A stretch of DNA of 64,000 nucleotides from Hedera helix. Taxonomy: Eukaryota; Streptophyta; Magnoliopsida; Apiales; Araliaceae. Below, piece by piece: positions 1 to 10,116 of this stretch. Each line of letters begins with the position of its first letter. The first letter of the stretch is position 1. The stretch is from positions 47,482,039-47,546,038 of the forward strand of contig OX359266.1 in the NCBI GenBank assembly GCA_947179155.2. Reading direction: 5' to 3'. The notes below the pieces were generated by a model that worked only from the letters and a program-made list of their open reading frames with translations, made no database searches and was not told the DNA's origin. Position numbers and translations under genes: made by a program.

Positions 1-1268
1 ATAATATTAATGAGAGAAGAAAATAGTATTAAATGATATTATTTTAAGATTAAAATATTATTAAATGGATAATAATATTTATAAGTTATTGAAGATATTA
101 TTTGATGAATAATATTATCTGAAGAGTAAGACATTATTAATAATGTTAACATATGATTGAAATATTATTAAATGATTAATAATATTAACTAAGGATAAAG
201 ATATTATTAAATGATTAATAATATTATTAAGAGGGTAAAATATTATTAAATGGTTAATAATATTTATGATTAAGATTTTGTTTGATGATTAATATAATTG
301 GGGATAGTGTAAAGCATTATTTAATTATTAATAATGTTAATAAGTGTTTGAGATAATAAAGAGATTAAGAGAATTATTAGATGGTTAATAATATTAAGGA
401 GTTAAGTGATTTATTATTGAAATAATAAATGGTTAAAATATTATTATACGATTAATAATATTATATGTAGTAATTATATATTATCAAATGAGATAATATT
501 ATAAAGCATTGGAGTGATGGTTTTGTGAGTTAAAATATTATCAAGGGATTGGTAATATTATTAAGAGTTTTAAGGTTATGATTAAGTGATAGATGATTTA
601 AGACATATATGTTAAGGTTATTAATGATAAATAAACCTATATGTGTTATGCTAATTGGAGGATCAATGTTATTGAATATTAGGTCACCCAAAGGAAGTAT
701 TTTTAAGTTGAATAGCAGTATTCAGCGGAACAGGCAAGTTCTTCTTAACCCTAACTTGTATTTATTGTTGCAAGTTTCCTTCAACTTTATGTACATTGAG
801 CTATTCAAATTATTGTTGAGCAAATTCTACACTCGTAGTTATTTGACAGAACTTAAAGTGGATTAATTATCTAAAATTATTCTACCTCATTATTGGTTAT
901 TGTATTCGCACATAGTGCCTTTGCAAATGTTATAGTTCAGTAATTTACGAACTGTTTAAGAATGTCTAAGCTAATTGTTTCGGCTAGACAAATGCATGTT
1001 TAAATTCATCTAATTGAATATTATGAAAGCTTATCCAAACTATTGGCTGGTGCGGATTCTTACAGTAAGACTGAGAAAGAACAACCCTAGTTAAAGGGGA
1101 TTTTTATTTGTCGGGAAACCGAATGCGCGCAAGAAATCTAAATGTTATGCATATACATAGGACATGAGAGGACTGATCCCCTCGAGTGTCCCGTTATTTT
1201 TAACAAGGTGTCAGACATTGTATGTCTGTTCTACCTTAGTAGCAGTTCATGGTCCTTTGAGACCACTC
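1..1268 (+). mobile_element. Left part of an older Tekay-like LTR (outer, plus orientation)
   Basis: This stretch aligns, as reverse complement and with clear divergence, to the 3.9 kb LTR of the element inserted next to it. Shared landmarks include the segment around 1040-1130 (a pentamer-rich stretch ending in a GTCGGGAAACCGA-like string) and the end near 1245-1268 (GGTCC..GAGACCACTC). Positions 1-600 are an AT-rich array of small hairpins that corresponds to the hairpin array of the younger LTR. The LTR continues at 15134-15583 after the inserted element. Its start lies left of the window. No gene is visible; the short open frame at 609-866 has no recognisable domain. Confidence 0.75.
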
Positions 1269-2561
1269 TGTGACGACCCCAAATCCGGGTTCCATAACCT
1301 CGAGTTTGGTTCTCACTATTCAACACATTACTAACAATTAAATACATACATTGCATTTAAATATCGCGGAATAATACATATTGGTTCCCTTCAAAAGGTT
1401 ACAATACCAGGGTCTATCAACCTTAACATAAAAACAGTTCCTATCATAAGGAATTACAAAAGGTTCTTCAATAGTAAATACATATTTAAATATCTAATTA
1501 GCATGCATAAGCTAACTTAATCTCGGGCTTTTCCTTTTCCCTTATCCTTCTTCGAGCAATCGGGTCTATCTGAAAATGGTTCATGATATAGCAAGAATGA
1601 GCAACTAGTTTGCTCAGCAAGTTTAGAACAATCATGGAGATTTAATATATCATGAATGAATGGGAAATGACATCAATGGTTCAACAATAGATATAACAAT
1701 TGTGAATGAAACAAGATTCAAATTTTAATAAACAGACTATTTGAATCTTAAAATGCTGAGTGGTCACCAAGGACCCTGAACTAACGAGGGTACAATAGAG
1801 TTTCCTCCGACCCTTTGAGTTGTTTGGTTTTCAAGGGGATCAGCCTATTCAACCCGCTGTATATGCATTACATTTAGTCACTGGCGCCAAAGTCGGTTTC
1901 CCGACACAAAATCCCCTAATTTAGGGTTGTTCAATTCTCAGTCTTAATATAAGAAATCCGCACCCAACAATGGTTTGGATAAGCTTTTAAAAGTATTCCA
2001 GTTATTGAATTTAGAAACGCAATGTCTAGCTGAACTATTAGCTTCAGACATTTTTAATACAGTTCATGAATCAAGAACTAACAAGCTTCAAATGCACTAA
2101 GTGCGATTGTATAAACAATATGGATGTGGAATAATTTTCGATAATTAAACCACTTCAAGCTTTAACAATAAATACAAGTATGGAAACTTGTTCAGCAATA
2201 ATAATTGAGTAGGGTTAGAGAACTTGCCTGTCTGCTCAGCTACAATAATTGTCTAGCTTTAACTAACTTGCTTTGAAAGACCTAACATTTAATAAAGTCG
2301 GTCTAATAATTAGTACGGCGTATTTGCATAACTATACGCTTAACAATGAACTTATTTACCACATATAAGTACTAACACATAATTTACATTAGTCAAAACA
2401 ATATTATTAACCTTATAAACCCTTAATCATCTTAGGTTAATAATTTAATAAGTTAGAAAATATTTTTCTTAAGTGTTGGACACTTATTAAACCTTTAAAC
2501 AACTTATTATAATTGTTTAATTAAATTCAATTTATTTTATTAACTCAATATCTTTTTAATT

Positions 2562-3140
2562 ACTATTTAATCTTGATTAAATAGAAATTAATTAATTAAC
2601 TCTAGTTATTATTTAAAATAAATAATAACTAATTGTACTTAATTATTATTTAATTATAATTAAATAATAAATAATTATTGACTTAATTTTAACCTTCTTT
2701 AATTTAATATTAATCAACCAATAATTAACTAAGTAATTACCCTTACTTATTATTTAATTTAAGGAAATTAAATAATAGTTTACTAATTTTAATCCTCTTT
2801 AATTATTATTTAATGTCAATTAAATAATAATTAATTACTTAATTAATTTTAATTATTATTTAAGGTTAAATAATAATCAATTCATTCTTATTTATTATTT
2901 AAATTAAATAATAAATTATTAATCTAATAACTTAGTTTCCATTAATCGTTATTTAATACTAAATAAATAATAATTAATTACCTAATTATCCTTATTTATT
3001 ATTTAATAATATTTAAATAATAAATAATTAATTTATAAATTTTATCTCTCTTTACTTATTATTTAATAGGAATTAAATAATAATTGCTAATTTATTACCT
3101 TTATTTATTATTAGTATTTTAAATAATAAATAATAATAAT
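2562..3140. repeat. Ladder of about a dozen AT-only hairpins in the LTR
   Basis: Consecutive short inverted repeats follow each other, each with a stem close to TTATTATTTAA / TTAAATAATAA and a variable loop of 0 to about 10 bases. Examples: 2562-2582 (CTATTTAATC..GATTAAATAG), 2605-2629, and the units around 2760, 2800, 2850, 2900, 3000 and 3060. The same block is present at 12512-13090 in the other LTR. A related ladder with a different stem sequence occupies 55-465 in the outer, older LTR. Confidence 0.8.
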
Positions 3141-4301
3141 TTATTTAACTTAACCATGGTTTAGCTAACTAGATTAATATTTAAAATATTTAAATATTAA
3201 ACTTACTGAAAAATAACCTCTCCAATATTATTTTGTATTATTATTATTTTTGTTATAATTTTAAATTAATTTTCAAATATTTAAATTTACCCGAATGGCA
3301 TTTTCGTAAATAAGTTGAAAAACCGGACCGATGGCAATTCTGTAATTAAGTTGAAAACTGATCCGAGGGCAGAAAAGTAATTTCGGCAAGAAAAACACGG
3401 AGGGGCATAAGCGTAATTTCGCCAGAAAAATTTCTACCGCGCATGGCGCGTGTGTAAATATTTTCGGACTAAAAACGGCGCCGTTTTGGAAAGGTCGGAA
3501 ACGGCTTCCGCGCATAACGCGCGGAGTAATATTTCCGCTGTCGCCAAACGACGTCGTTTGGCTCCGCTTCGTCGGTGAACAGTGGCACGCGCGCATTGCG
3601 CGGACAATGCTTTTTTTTTTTTTTTATTTCCGGCAGATTGTGAACAGTACATTTTTAACAAAAATTATACCTTCAATAAATCTTTAACTTCACAATAAAA
3701 ATCCAAAAAAATTGCCAATCACCTTATATTAATTTATAACATGAAAAAATTAATTTTTCATGATTTAATAACATATTTTTTTATAAAAATTTTTACATCA
3801 CATAAACTACTATAAATCATAACTTTTTGTGTATAACTCCATTTTGAGTGATTCAAACTTTGTTTTTCTCATGATTTAATGTCCTATAATATTAGAACAT
3901 CAAATCTAAGTTTTACAAAAATATTTTTGGTCATATATTTCAAGACTTGATTATACACTATTAAATACATATTTTAGCATATAAATATACCAAAATACAA
4001 ATCAAACATATTAAACTCAAGCATGGCATAAATATTACCTCTACACATTAATAACTATATTAATATGTTTATACAAGCATGATGATTATTTAATTTAAAA
4101 ATAAAACTTAGATTTAGAATAACCATTACCTTGATTTAATGGCTATCTTTCTTTTTCTTCCAAAGTAGGTGATGAAAGAAGATGACATGCACTAGCTTAG
4201 CACTCCTTCTCCTTCTCTTGCTCTCTCTCAAAATATTTTGCTCTCAAACTCTCTCTAGCTTGGAAAAATGGAAGAAGAAGAAATGACTCACTTAAGCTCC
4301 A

Positions 4302-4325
4302 AAATTGTAAGTATACTTACAATTT
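4302..4325. repeat. Perfect 24-bp palindrome beside a TATA-like block in the LTR
   Basis: Each half is AAATTGTAAGTA followed directly by its complement, with no loop. It is repeated at 14252-14275 in the 5' LTR. On the minus strand it lies just downstream of an ATATATA-rich block (4327-4347), and a purine-rich, leader-like stretch (GAGAGAGC..) follows at about 4195-4260. This makes it a candidate for the transcription start region of the element, but that is inference. Confidence 0.6.
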
Positions 4326-5183
4326 GGATATATATAAAATATATATCTATCAAAATTACCATCATGAGATAGCAATGAAGCTTACACAAGAAAGCTAGTC
4401 CATACTTAGTTGGTGAGGATTTTGTGGGAAAAGACTTTCCCAAAAATCAAAACAAGCAACCTAATATTAATTAAAAAAATAAAAGAAAATAAAGCAAAAG
4501 ACTCATTTTCTCTCTCCTTCAAGCATGATTCGGCTGGACTCTTCTTCATGTCCCAAAATGAGTGTCACAAGTCCACTTTTTAATAATTAATAGTTTTATT
4601 AAGTATTTTTCAAATGGGCCAATCATTGGGCTTTAATTTAAAATACCAATTGGGCTTCTATTAAATTGTTTGGGCTACTAAATTGTCAAATTTTATTATT
4701 CTACACTTGGGCTACTAATTGACCCATGTTGGGCTAATTTAATAATTTATGCATTAATTATTCAATCCATGATTAAATAAATAATTAAATTGAATAAATA
4801 ATTAAATATTCTAACCCATTAGTATTAAATTACTAAATGGACTAATAAATATTATTATTAATATTTCACATTATTTACATTAATTAATAATCATATTAAT
4901 TAATTTATTATATTTAATTCACTCATTATATTCAATTTAATTGAATATTTAATTAATAGGAAACTTATCAATTATTTTGATATTAAAACTTTAGGGTTTG
5001 TTCACCAATTTAATAACATATTAGTGACCCCCTTTAATTAATTTTAGTAATTAATTACATAATTATTTAATCACATAATTAATTAATCACATAAAAAGAT
5101 TTAAATAATCTCATAAAACTAACTCGTTGGAAATTAAATTAATAATTTAATAAATAAAGATGTGGAAATTCTAGGACATTACA

Positions 5184-5196
5184 TTCTCCCCTCCTT
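5184..5196 (-). other. Polypurine tract of the Tekay-like element
   Basis: Read on the minus strand it is AAGGAGGGGAGAA, directly before the TGTAATG start of the 3' LTR. It lies about 35 bases after the gag-pol stop codon. The second Tekay-like element in this window has AAGGAGGGGAGGT in the same place (59645-59657), which supports the LTR boundary. Confidence 0.85.
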
Positions 5197-5231
5197 ATAA
5201 AAATTCCGTCCTCGGAATTGTAAAAATAAGG

Positions 5232-8200
5232 TTACTCAAATAAAAACGGGTAATTTGTCCTCATTTCCTCCTCTAATTCCCACGTAGATTCTTCAATGGC
5301 GTGATTCCTCCAGAGTACTTTGACAGAATGAATTATCTTATTTCTCAGTTTCTGTTCCTTCCTATCGAGTATCTGAACAGGAACTTCTTCATATGATAAG
5401 TCCTTCCCGACTTGAATTGGTTCATAGGAGATAACGTGCTTGTAGTCTGGTTTGTATGGCCGCAATACCGACACGTGAAACACATTGTGAATATGTTCCA
5501 ATTCAGGAGGTAAAGCTACCTCGTATGCTACTTCACCCACTCTTCTCAATATTTCGAACGGTCCTATGAACCTTGGACTCAATTTCCCCTTCTTTCCAAA
5601 CCTGATCTTCCCTTTCCAGGGAGATACCTTAATGAACACAAAACTCCCCACCTCGAAGTCTCGTTTCTGTCGATGTAAATCGGCGTATTTCTTTTGACGG
5701 TCTTGAGCTGCTACTAGCCGAGCTCTTATTACCTTGATAATTTCTACCGTCTGTTGAACCAATTCTGGCCCCAACAGTCGGCGTTCTCCTACCTCATCCC
5801 AACATAGAGGTGTTCTGCATTTTCTGCCATATAAAGCTTCGTAAGGCGGCATACCTATGCTCGCATGATAACTGTTGTTGTATGCAAACTCAACTAGTGG
5901 TAGATGGATTTCCCAACTGCCCTTGAAATCCATCACGCAGGCCCTGAGCATATCTTCCAATGTCTGAATTGTTCTCTCACTTTGCCCATCAGTCTGCGGA
6001 TGATATGCTGTACTCATTCTCAACTGTGTCCCCAATCTCTCCTGAAGACTTCTCCAAAATTTTGACGTGAAGCGCGGATCTCTGTCTGACACAATCGACA
6101 CGGGCACCCCATGTCTTGAAACTATCTCTTTGATGTACAGTTTGGACAACTGATCCAAACTGAACCTAATCTTGATCGGCAAAAAGTGCGCTGACTTTGT
6201 TAGCCGATCCACAATCACCCAAATTGCGTCATATCCCTTCTGTGTTGCTGGAAGTCCTACCACAAAATCCATTGTGATATGCTCCCATTTCCACTCAGGA
6301 ATTTCTAACGGCTGTAACAATCCACTTGGTCTCTGATGTTCGGCCTTTACCCTCTGACAAGTTAGGCATCGGCTGACACATTCTGCAACCTCCCTCTTTA
6401 AATTCGGCCACCAAAAATGCTGACGTAGATCTTGATACATCTTCGTACTTCCCGGATGTATCGAGTATCTAGTACTGTGAGCCTCTTGCAAAATTTCCTC
6501 TCGTAATTCAGGCACTAGCGGTACCCAAACACGATTTTCAAATCTCAGCAATCCCATGCTATCAATTTTAAACTTGACCTCTTCTCCATCGGTCATCCTC
6601 TTCCGGATTCTGTCACATTCCTCATCTTTGTCTTGAGCCTCTTTCACCCTATCTAACAAGGTTGGGCTCACCTCGACTTCTATTGACTCGTTTGGACTTC
6701 TCACTTCCAACTCCATTCGAGCCATCTCTTGAACCAATTGTTCTTGATCTGTCAATATGAACAATTTCTCCCTGCTCTTTCTACTCAGAGCATCCGCTAC
6801 TACGTTGGCCTTGCCGGGATGATATAGAATTTCACAATCATAATCTTTGATCAATTCCAACCATCTCCGTTGCCTCATATTCAGCTCCTTCTGTGTGAAG
6901 ATATACTTCAGACTCTTATGGTCTGTGAATATCTCACATTTTTCTCCGTACAGATAATGTCTCCAAATTTTAAGGGCAAACACTACCGCTGCCAGCTCCA
7001 AGTCGTGGGTAGGATATCCCTTCTCATAATCTTTTAATTGTCTGGACGCATACGCAACGACTTTGCCGTTTTGCATAAGCACACAGCCAAGCCCCTTGTG
7101 CGATGCATCACTGTAGACCGTAAAACCTCCTGTATCGTCTGGTAAGGTCAATACAGGTGCTTCACTAAGTCTTTTCTTTAACTCCTGAAAACTTTCCTCA
7201 CACTTCTCTGTCCACACGTATTTCACCGTCTTTCTTGTTAAGTTGGTCAACGGTGTTGCTATCTTTGAGAAGTCTTGAATGAACCTCCGATAGTAACCCG
7301 CTAACCCTAAGAAACTTCTTACTTCTGTCGGCGTCCTTGGTTGCTCCCAATTCATTACCGATTCAACCTTTGCCGGATCAACCGAAACTCCTTCCTTGTC
7401 AATAACATGACCTAAAAATTGAACCCTTTCCAACCAGAATTCACACTTTGAAAACTTAGCGTACAACCGCTCCTTCCGTAAAATCTCCAACACCAATCTT
7501 AGGTGTTCAGCATGCTCCTCCTCCGTTTTGGAATACACCAGAATATCGTCAATGAACACGACTACAAATTTATCCAAGTATTGCTTGAATATTCTGTTCA
7601 TCATGTCCATAAATGCGGCTGGCGCATTCGTTAGTCCAAACGACATCACCAGAAACTCATAATGCCCATATCGAGTTCTGAATGCCGTCTTGGGTATATC
7701 CTCCTTCCTGACTTTCAACTGATGATAACCAGTCCTTAAGTCAATCTTTGAAAAGTACTTCGCCCCTTTCAATTGATCGAAAAGATCGTCAATTCGTGGT
7801 AACGGGTACTTGTTCTTAATTGTCACCTTATTCAGCTCTCTATAATCCATACACAATCTCATCGATCCATCCTTCTTCTTTACAAACAGCACCGGTGCTC
7901 CCCATGGAGAAACACTTGGCTGAATGTACTTATTGTCTAGCAACTCCTGCAATTGCACCATCAATTCCTTTAGTTCTACCGGAGCCATCCTATATGGTGC
8001 TTTCGATATCGGTGCTGTCCCCGGTACTAAATCAATCACAAATTCTATTTCCCTGTCCGGCGGTAAACCCGGCAGTACATCTGGAAAAACATCCGTAAAC
8101 TCCCTAACTACTGGTATTTGCTCCATCTCGGGACTCACCACTTGTGTGTCAACCACATGAGCCAAATACCCTACACAACCTTTCTTCAATAATTTCTTGG

Positions 8201-9764
8201 CCTGCATCATCGTCAGACAAGAAGACTGTCTTGACGATTTGCTGCCATAAAATACGACCTTAGACTTATTTGGTGTCTTAAGGTGTATGCACTTCTTCTG
8301 ACAATCAATTATCGCCCCGTGGTTAAACAACCAATCCATCCCAAGTATTACATCAAATTCCCCCAGACGTATTGGAATTAGATTCACATTTAATTTCTGA
8401 CCCCTGATTTCAGCACAACAATTTCTATGTATGTACTCTACCGGAATCACTTCTTTATTAGCAACTTCTATGTTCATTGAGTTTTCTAGTTTGTCCCTAG
8501 GCAACTCTAATCGTCTAGCGAAATCATCAGACACAAATGAACAGGTAGCACCCGAATCAAACAATACATATGCATTTATATTATTGATCGGAATAATACC
8601 TGACACCACGTCTTTTGACCCCACTGCATCTTGCACCGTCATGTTGAACGTCCGGGCTGTCGGCTTGTTCTGTGGTACCGGTCCCCCGATAGCCAATCTG
8701 CTGTTATTGCCCTTGTAGCCGCTACCCCCGTCATTCTTCTTCTTGGGGCAATCCTTTATCAGGTGGTCAGATGCTCCGCAAGAAAAGCATCTCCCTTTCT
8801 TTGGGAGGGGACAATTTGGAGAAATATGTCCCACCTGACCACAATTGTAACATGTATTCTTCCCTTTCCTGCACTCCCCGAAGTGGTTCTTTCCACATAT
8901 ATTGCATGCTGGCTTTTTCTGAACACTTCCTTGTTGATTCCCCGAGCTCTTGTCGTTGCTGCTGTTGTCCCATTTGCGCTTGTTGTTATTATTGTTGTTA
9001 TTATTGCCTCCACTGTTGCTGTTCTTGCTTCCCCCTTCATTTTTCTTCTTGTTTCTCTCCTGGTTGTACTTGGTTAACGCGTCACTTCCTCCTTCAGCAA
9101 TGATTGACTTCTCTAGCAAAGTTGCGAACGAGTCAATCTGCAGTACTGCTACCTTGTTGAATATCCAAGGTCTCAATCCATTCTCGAACCTCCTGGCCTT
9201 GCGTTCCTCCGTGTCTACCTGATGTGGAGCGAACCTGACCAGCTCATTAAATTTTGCCGCGTACTCCGGTACCGACATGTTCTCCTGTTTCAGTTCTAGA
9301 AACCTTACCTCCATCCTACTCTTCATACTTTTCGGGAAATAATTCTCGTCGAATATTTCCTTAAATTTCGTCCAGGGCACCACACCATCCCCAGCCCTAT
9401 TCTGATTGGCTTCCCACCAGAAATTGGCTTCGCCCTTCATCATGTAGGTAGCAAAAACTGTCTTTTGCTCCTCAGCTACTCTTGCGATAACAAACGCCTT
9501 CTCTATCTCCTTTATCCAAGACTGGGCCTCTATCGGGTCCGACGTTCCCCTAAACTCTGGCGGTCCCACCGCCTTAAAATCTTTAAAATTCGCCAACTGA
9601 TTTGGTGGTGGTGGCGGATTTGCTACTACAGGGTGGCGGTTTTGCATTGCCTCAGCTAGCATGTCGACGAAGTTTTGCATAGGGTCTACGTTGTGTCCCC
9701 CCGCGTCGTTGTTAACTGACTCTTCTACCCCCTGGTTCCTTGGTGGTTGTCTACGTTGCGGCAT
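5232..9764 (-). CDS. Gag-pol polyprotein of the Tekay-like retrotransposon
   Basis: One uninterrupted frame of 1510 residues. In order: gag capsid-like region (about 60-235, including WWEANQN and FDENYFP), a basic Asn-rich spacer with an N run near 255-262, three CCHC-type zinc knuckles (about 286-298, 305-318 and 326-339; the second is CYNCGQVGHISPNC), aspartic protease (DSGAT near 402), reverse transcriptase (FIDD near 735-738, a usual variant of YxDD), RNase H (YSDAS near 883), integrase zinc finger (HHCC, about 1095-1146), integrase core with DDE residues near 1165, 1226 and 1265 (the last in QTDGQSERT), and a C-terminal chromodomain-like tail (VLWRNH..EEMRTNYPFLF). All catalytic motifs look intact, so the protein could be active. 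Gag and pol lie in one frame, so frameshifting is not needed. The chromodomain-like tail is known in this clade to steer integration toward particular chromatin. Confidence 0.95.
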   Translation of the reverse strand: MPQRRQPPRNQGVEESVNNDAGGHNVDPMQNFVDMLAEAMQNRHPVVANPPPPPNQLANFKDFKAVGPPEFRGTSDPIEAQSWIKEIEKAFVIARVAEEQKTVFATYMMKGEANFWWEANQNRAGDGVVPWTKFKEIFDENYFPKSMKSRMEVRFLELKQENMSVPEYAAKFNELVRFAPHQVDTEERKARRFENGLRPWIFNKVAVLQIDSFATLLEKSIIAEGGSDALTKYNQERNKKKNEGGSKNSNSGGNNNNNNNNKRKWDNSSNDKSSGNQQGSVQKKPACNICGKNHFGECRKGKNTCYNCGQVGHISPNCPLPKKGRCFSCGASDHLIKDCPKKKNDGGSGYKGNNSRLAIGGPVPQNKPTARTFNMTVQDAVGSKDVVSGIIPINNINAYVLFDSGATCSFVSDDFARRLELPRDKLENSMNIEVANKEVIPVEYIHRNCCAEIRGQKLNVNLIPIRLGEFDVILGMDWLFNHGAIIDCQKKCIHLKTPNKSKVVFYGSKSSRQSSCLTMMQAKKLLKKGCVGYLAHVVDTQVVSPEMEQIPVVREFTDVFPDVLPGLPPDREIEFVIDLVPGTAPISKAPYRMAPVELKELMVQLQELLDNKYIQPSVSPWGAPVLFVKKKDGSMRLCMDYRELNKVTIKNKYPLPRIDDLFDQLKGAKYFSKIDLRTGYHQLKVRKEDIPKTAFRTRYGHYEFLVMSFGLTNAPAAFMDMMNRIFKQYLDKFVVVFIDDILVYSKTEEEHAEHLRLVLEILRKERLYAKFSKCEFWLERVQFLGHVIDKEGVSVDPAKVESVMNWEQPRTPTEVRSFLGLAGYYRRFIQDFSKIATPLTNLTRKTVKYVWTEKCEESFQELKKRLSEAPVLTLPDDTGGFTVYSDASHKGLGCVLMQNGKVVAYASRQLKDYEKGYPTHDLELAAVVFALKIWRHYLYGEKCEIFTDHKSLKYIFTQKELNMRQRRWLELIKDYDCEILYHPGKANVVADALSRKSREKLFILTDQEQLVQEMARMELEVRSPNESIEVEVSPTLLDRVKEAQDKDEECDRIRKRMTDGEEVKFKIDSMGLLRFENRVWVPLVPELREEILQEAHSTRYSIHPGSTKMYQDLRQHFWWPNLKREVAECVSRCLTCQRVKAEHQRPSGLLQPLEIPEWKWEHITMDFVVGLPATQKGYDAIWVIVDRLTKSAHFLPIKIRFSLDQLSKLYIKEIVSRHGVPVSIVSDRDPRFTSKFWRSLQERLGTQLRMSTAYHPQTDGQSERTIQTLEDMLRACVMDFKGSWEIHLPLVEFAYNNSYHASIGMPPYEALYGRKCRTPLCWDEVGERRLLGPELVQQTVEIIKVIRARLVAAQDRQKKYADLHRQKRDFEVGSFVFIKVSPWKGKIRFGKKGKLSPRFIGPFEILRRVGEVAYEVALPPELEHIHNVFHVSVLRPYKPDYKHVISYEPIQVGKDLSYEEVPVQILDRKEQKLRNKIIHSVKVLWRNHAIEESTWELEEEMRTNYPFLFE

Positions 9765-10116
9765 TTTCTGTTATAAACAAAAATTTACATTATTATACTG
9801 GTTTCATCTTTTTCATTTCATTATTTTGTATCTTAGACAATATTTAGCTAAAATACAAGTAATTATTTCAACACGCATATAAACATAAATTCAATTGCAT
9901 TTATACTCATATGCTAAAACAGGAGTGCGTAGCACTTTACATCAAAAGCATACTGCTATAAATGCTTCTATCCCAGAGAAGCTACAAAAGATGGGATCTG
10001 ACATATCCTACAACTTCCTAGAGTTGGGATTTAGTGACATATTAACCCTCTAATAAAACAAAAGTTGGGTTCTACTGCATCTATTTACATACGAAATTAG
10101 AAAACAACTACTACTA
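9765..10116 (-). other. Spacer between the extra ORF and gag-pol
   Basis: About 350 bases without a convincing open frame lie between the stop of the upstream ORF and the gag ATG. If gag-pol is translated from the full-length RNA, ribosomes would have to bypass the upstream ORF, reinitiate, or use a spliced or internally initiated RNA. I could not single out a splice acceptor here with confidence. Confidence 0.5.

Larger units (their letters stand above)
1269..5183 (-). repeat. 3' LTR of the young Tekay-like element
   Basis: In element orientation it runs TGTAATGTCC to GTCGTCACA, so it has the usual TG..CA ends. It pairs with 11219-15133 at an exact offset of 9950 with no indel seen. Internal landmarks on the plus strand: an AT-rich ladder of short hairpins (2562-3140), a GC-rich island with short palindromes (about 3284-3640) ending in a 16-base T run, a 24-bp perfect palindrome (4302-4325) beside an ATATATA block (4327-4347), and a CT-rich stretch near 4195-4260. 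Confidence 0.93.

Noticed and set aside
609..866. 85-codon open frame in the outer LTR
   Set aside because: No domain, and it lies in a decayed LTR; random open frame.
2562..3140. CRISPR-like spacing of the repeated AT hairpins
   Set aside because: Units are palindromic variants without unique spacers of constant length, and the genome is a plant's.
3273..3661. Two overlapping open frames on the minus strand in the LTR, repeated identically at 13223-13611
   Set aside because: They are identical only because the LTRs are nearly identical. They overlap each other in different frames, arise from the GC-rich island, and show no domain.
7820..9659. Several plus-strand open frames opposite gag-pol
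   Set aside because: They are antisense shadows of the coding region; the zinc-knuckle and Asn-rich regions give Leu/Cys-rich nonsense frames.
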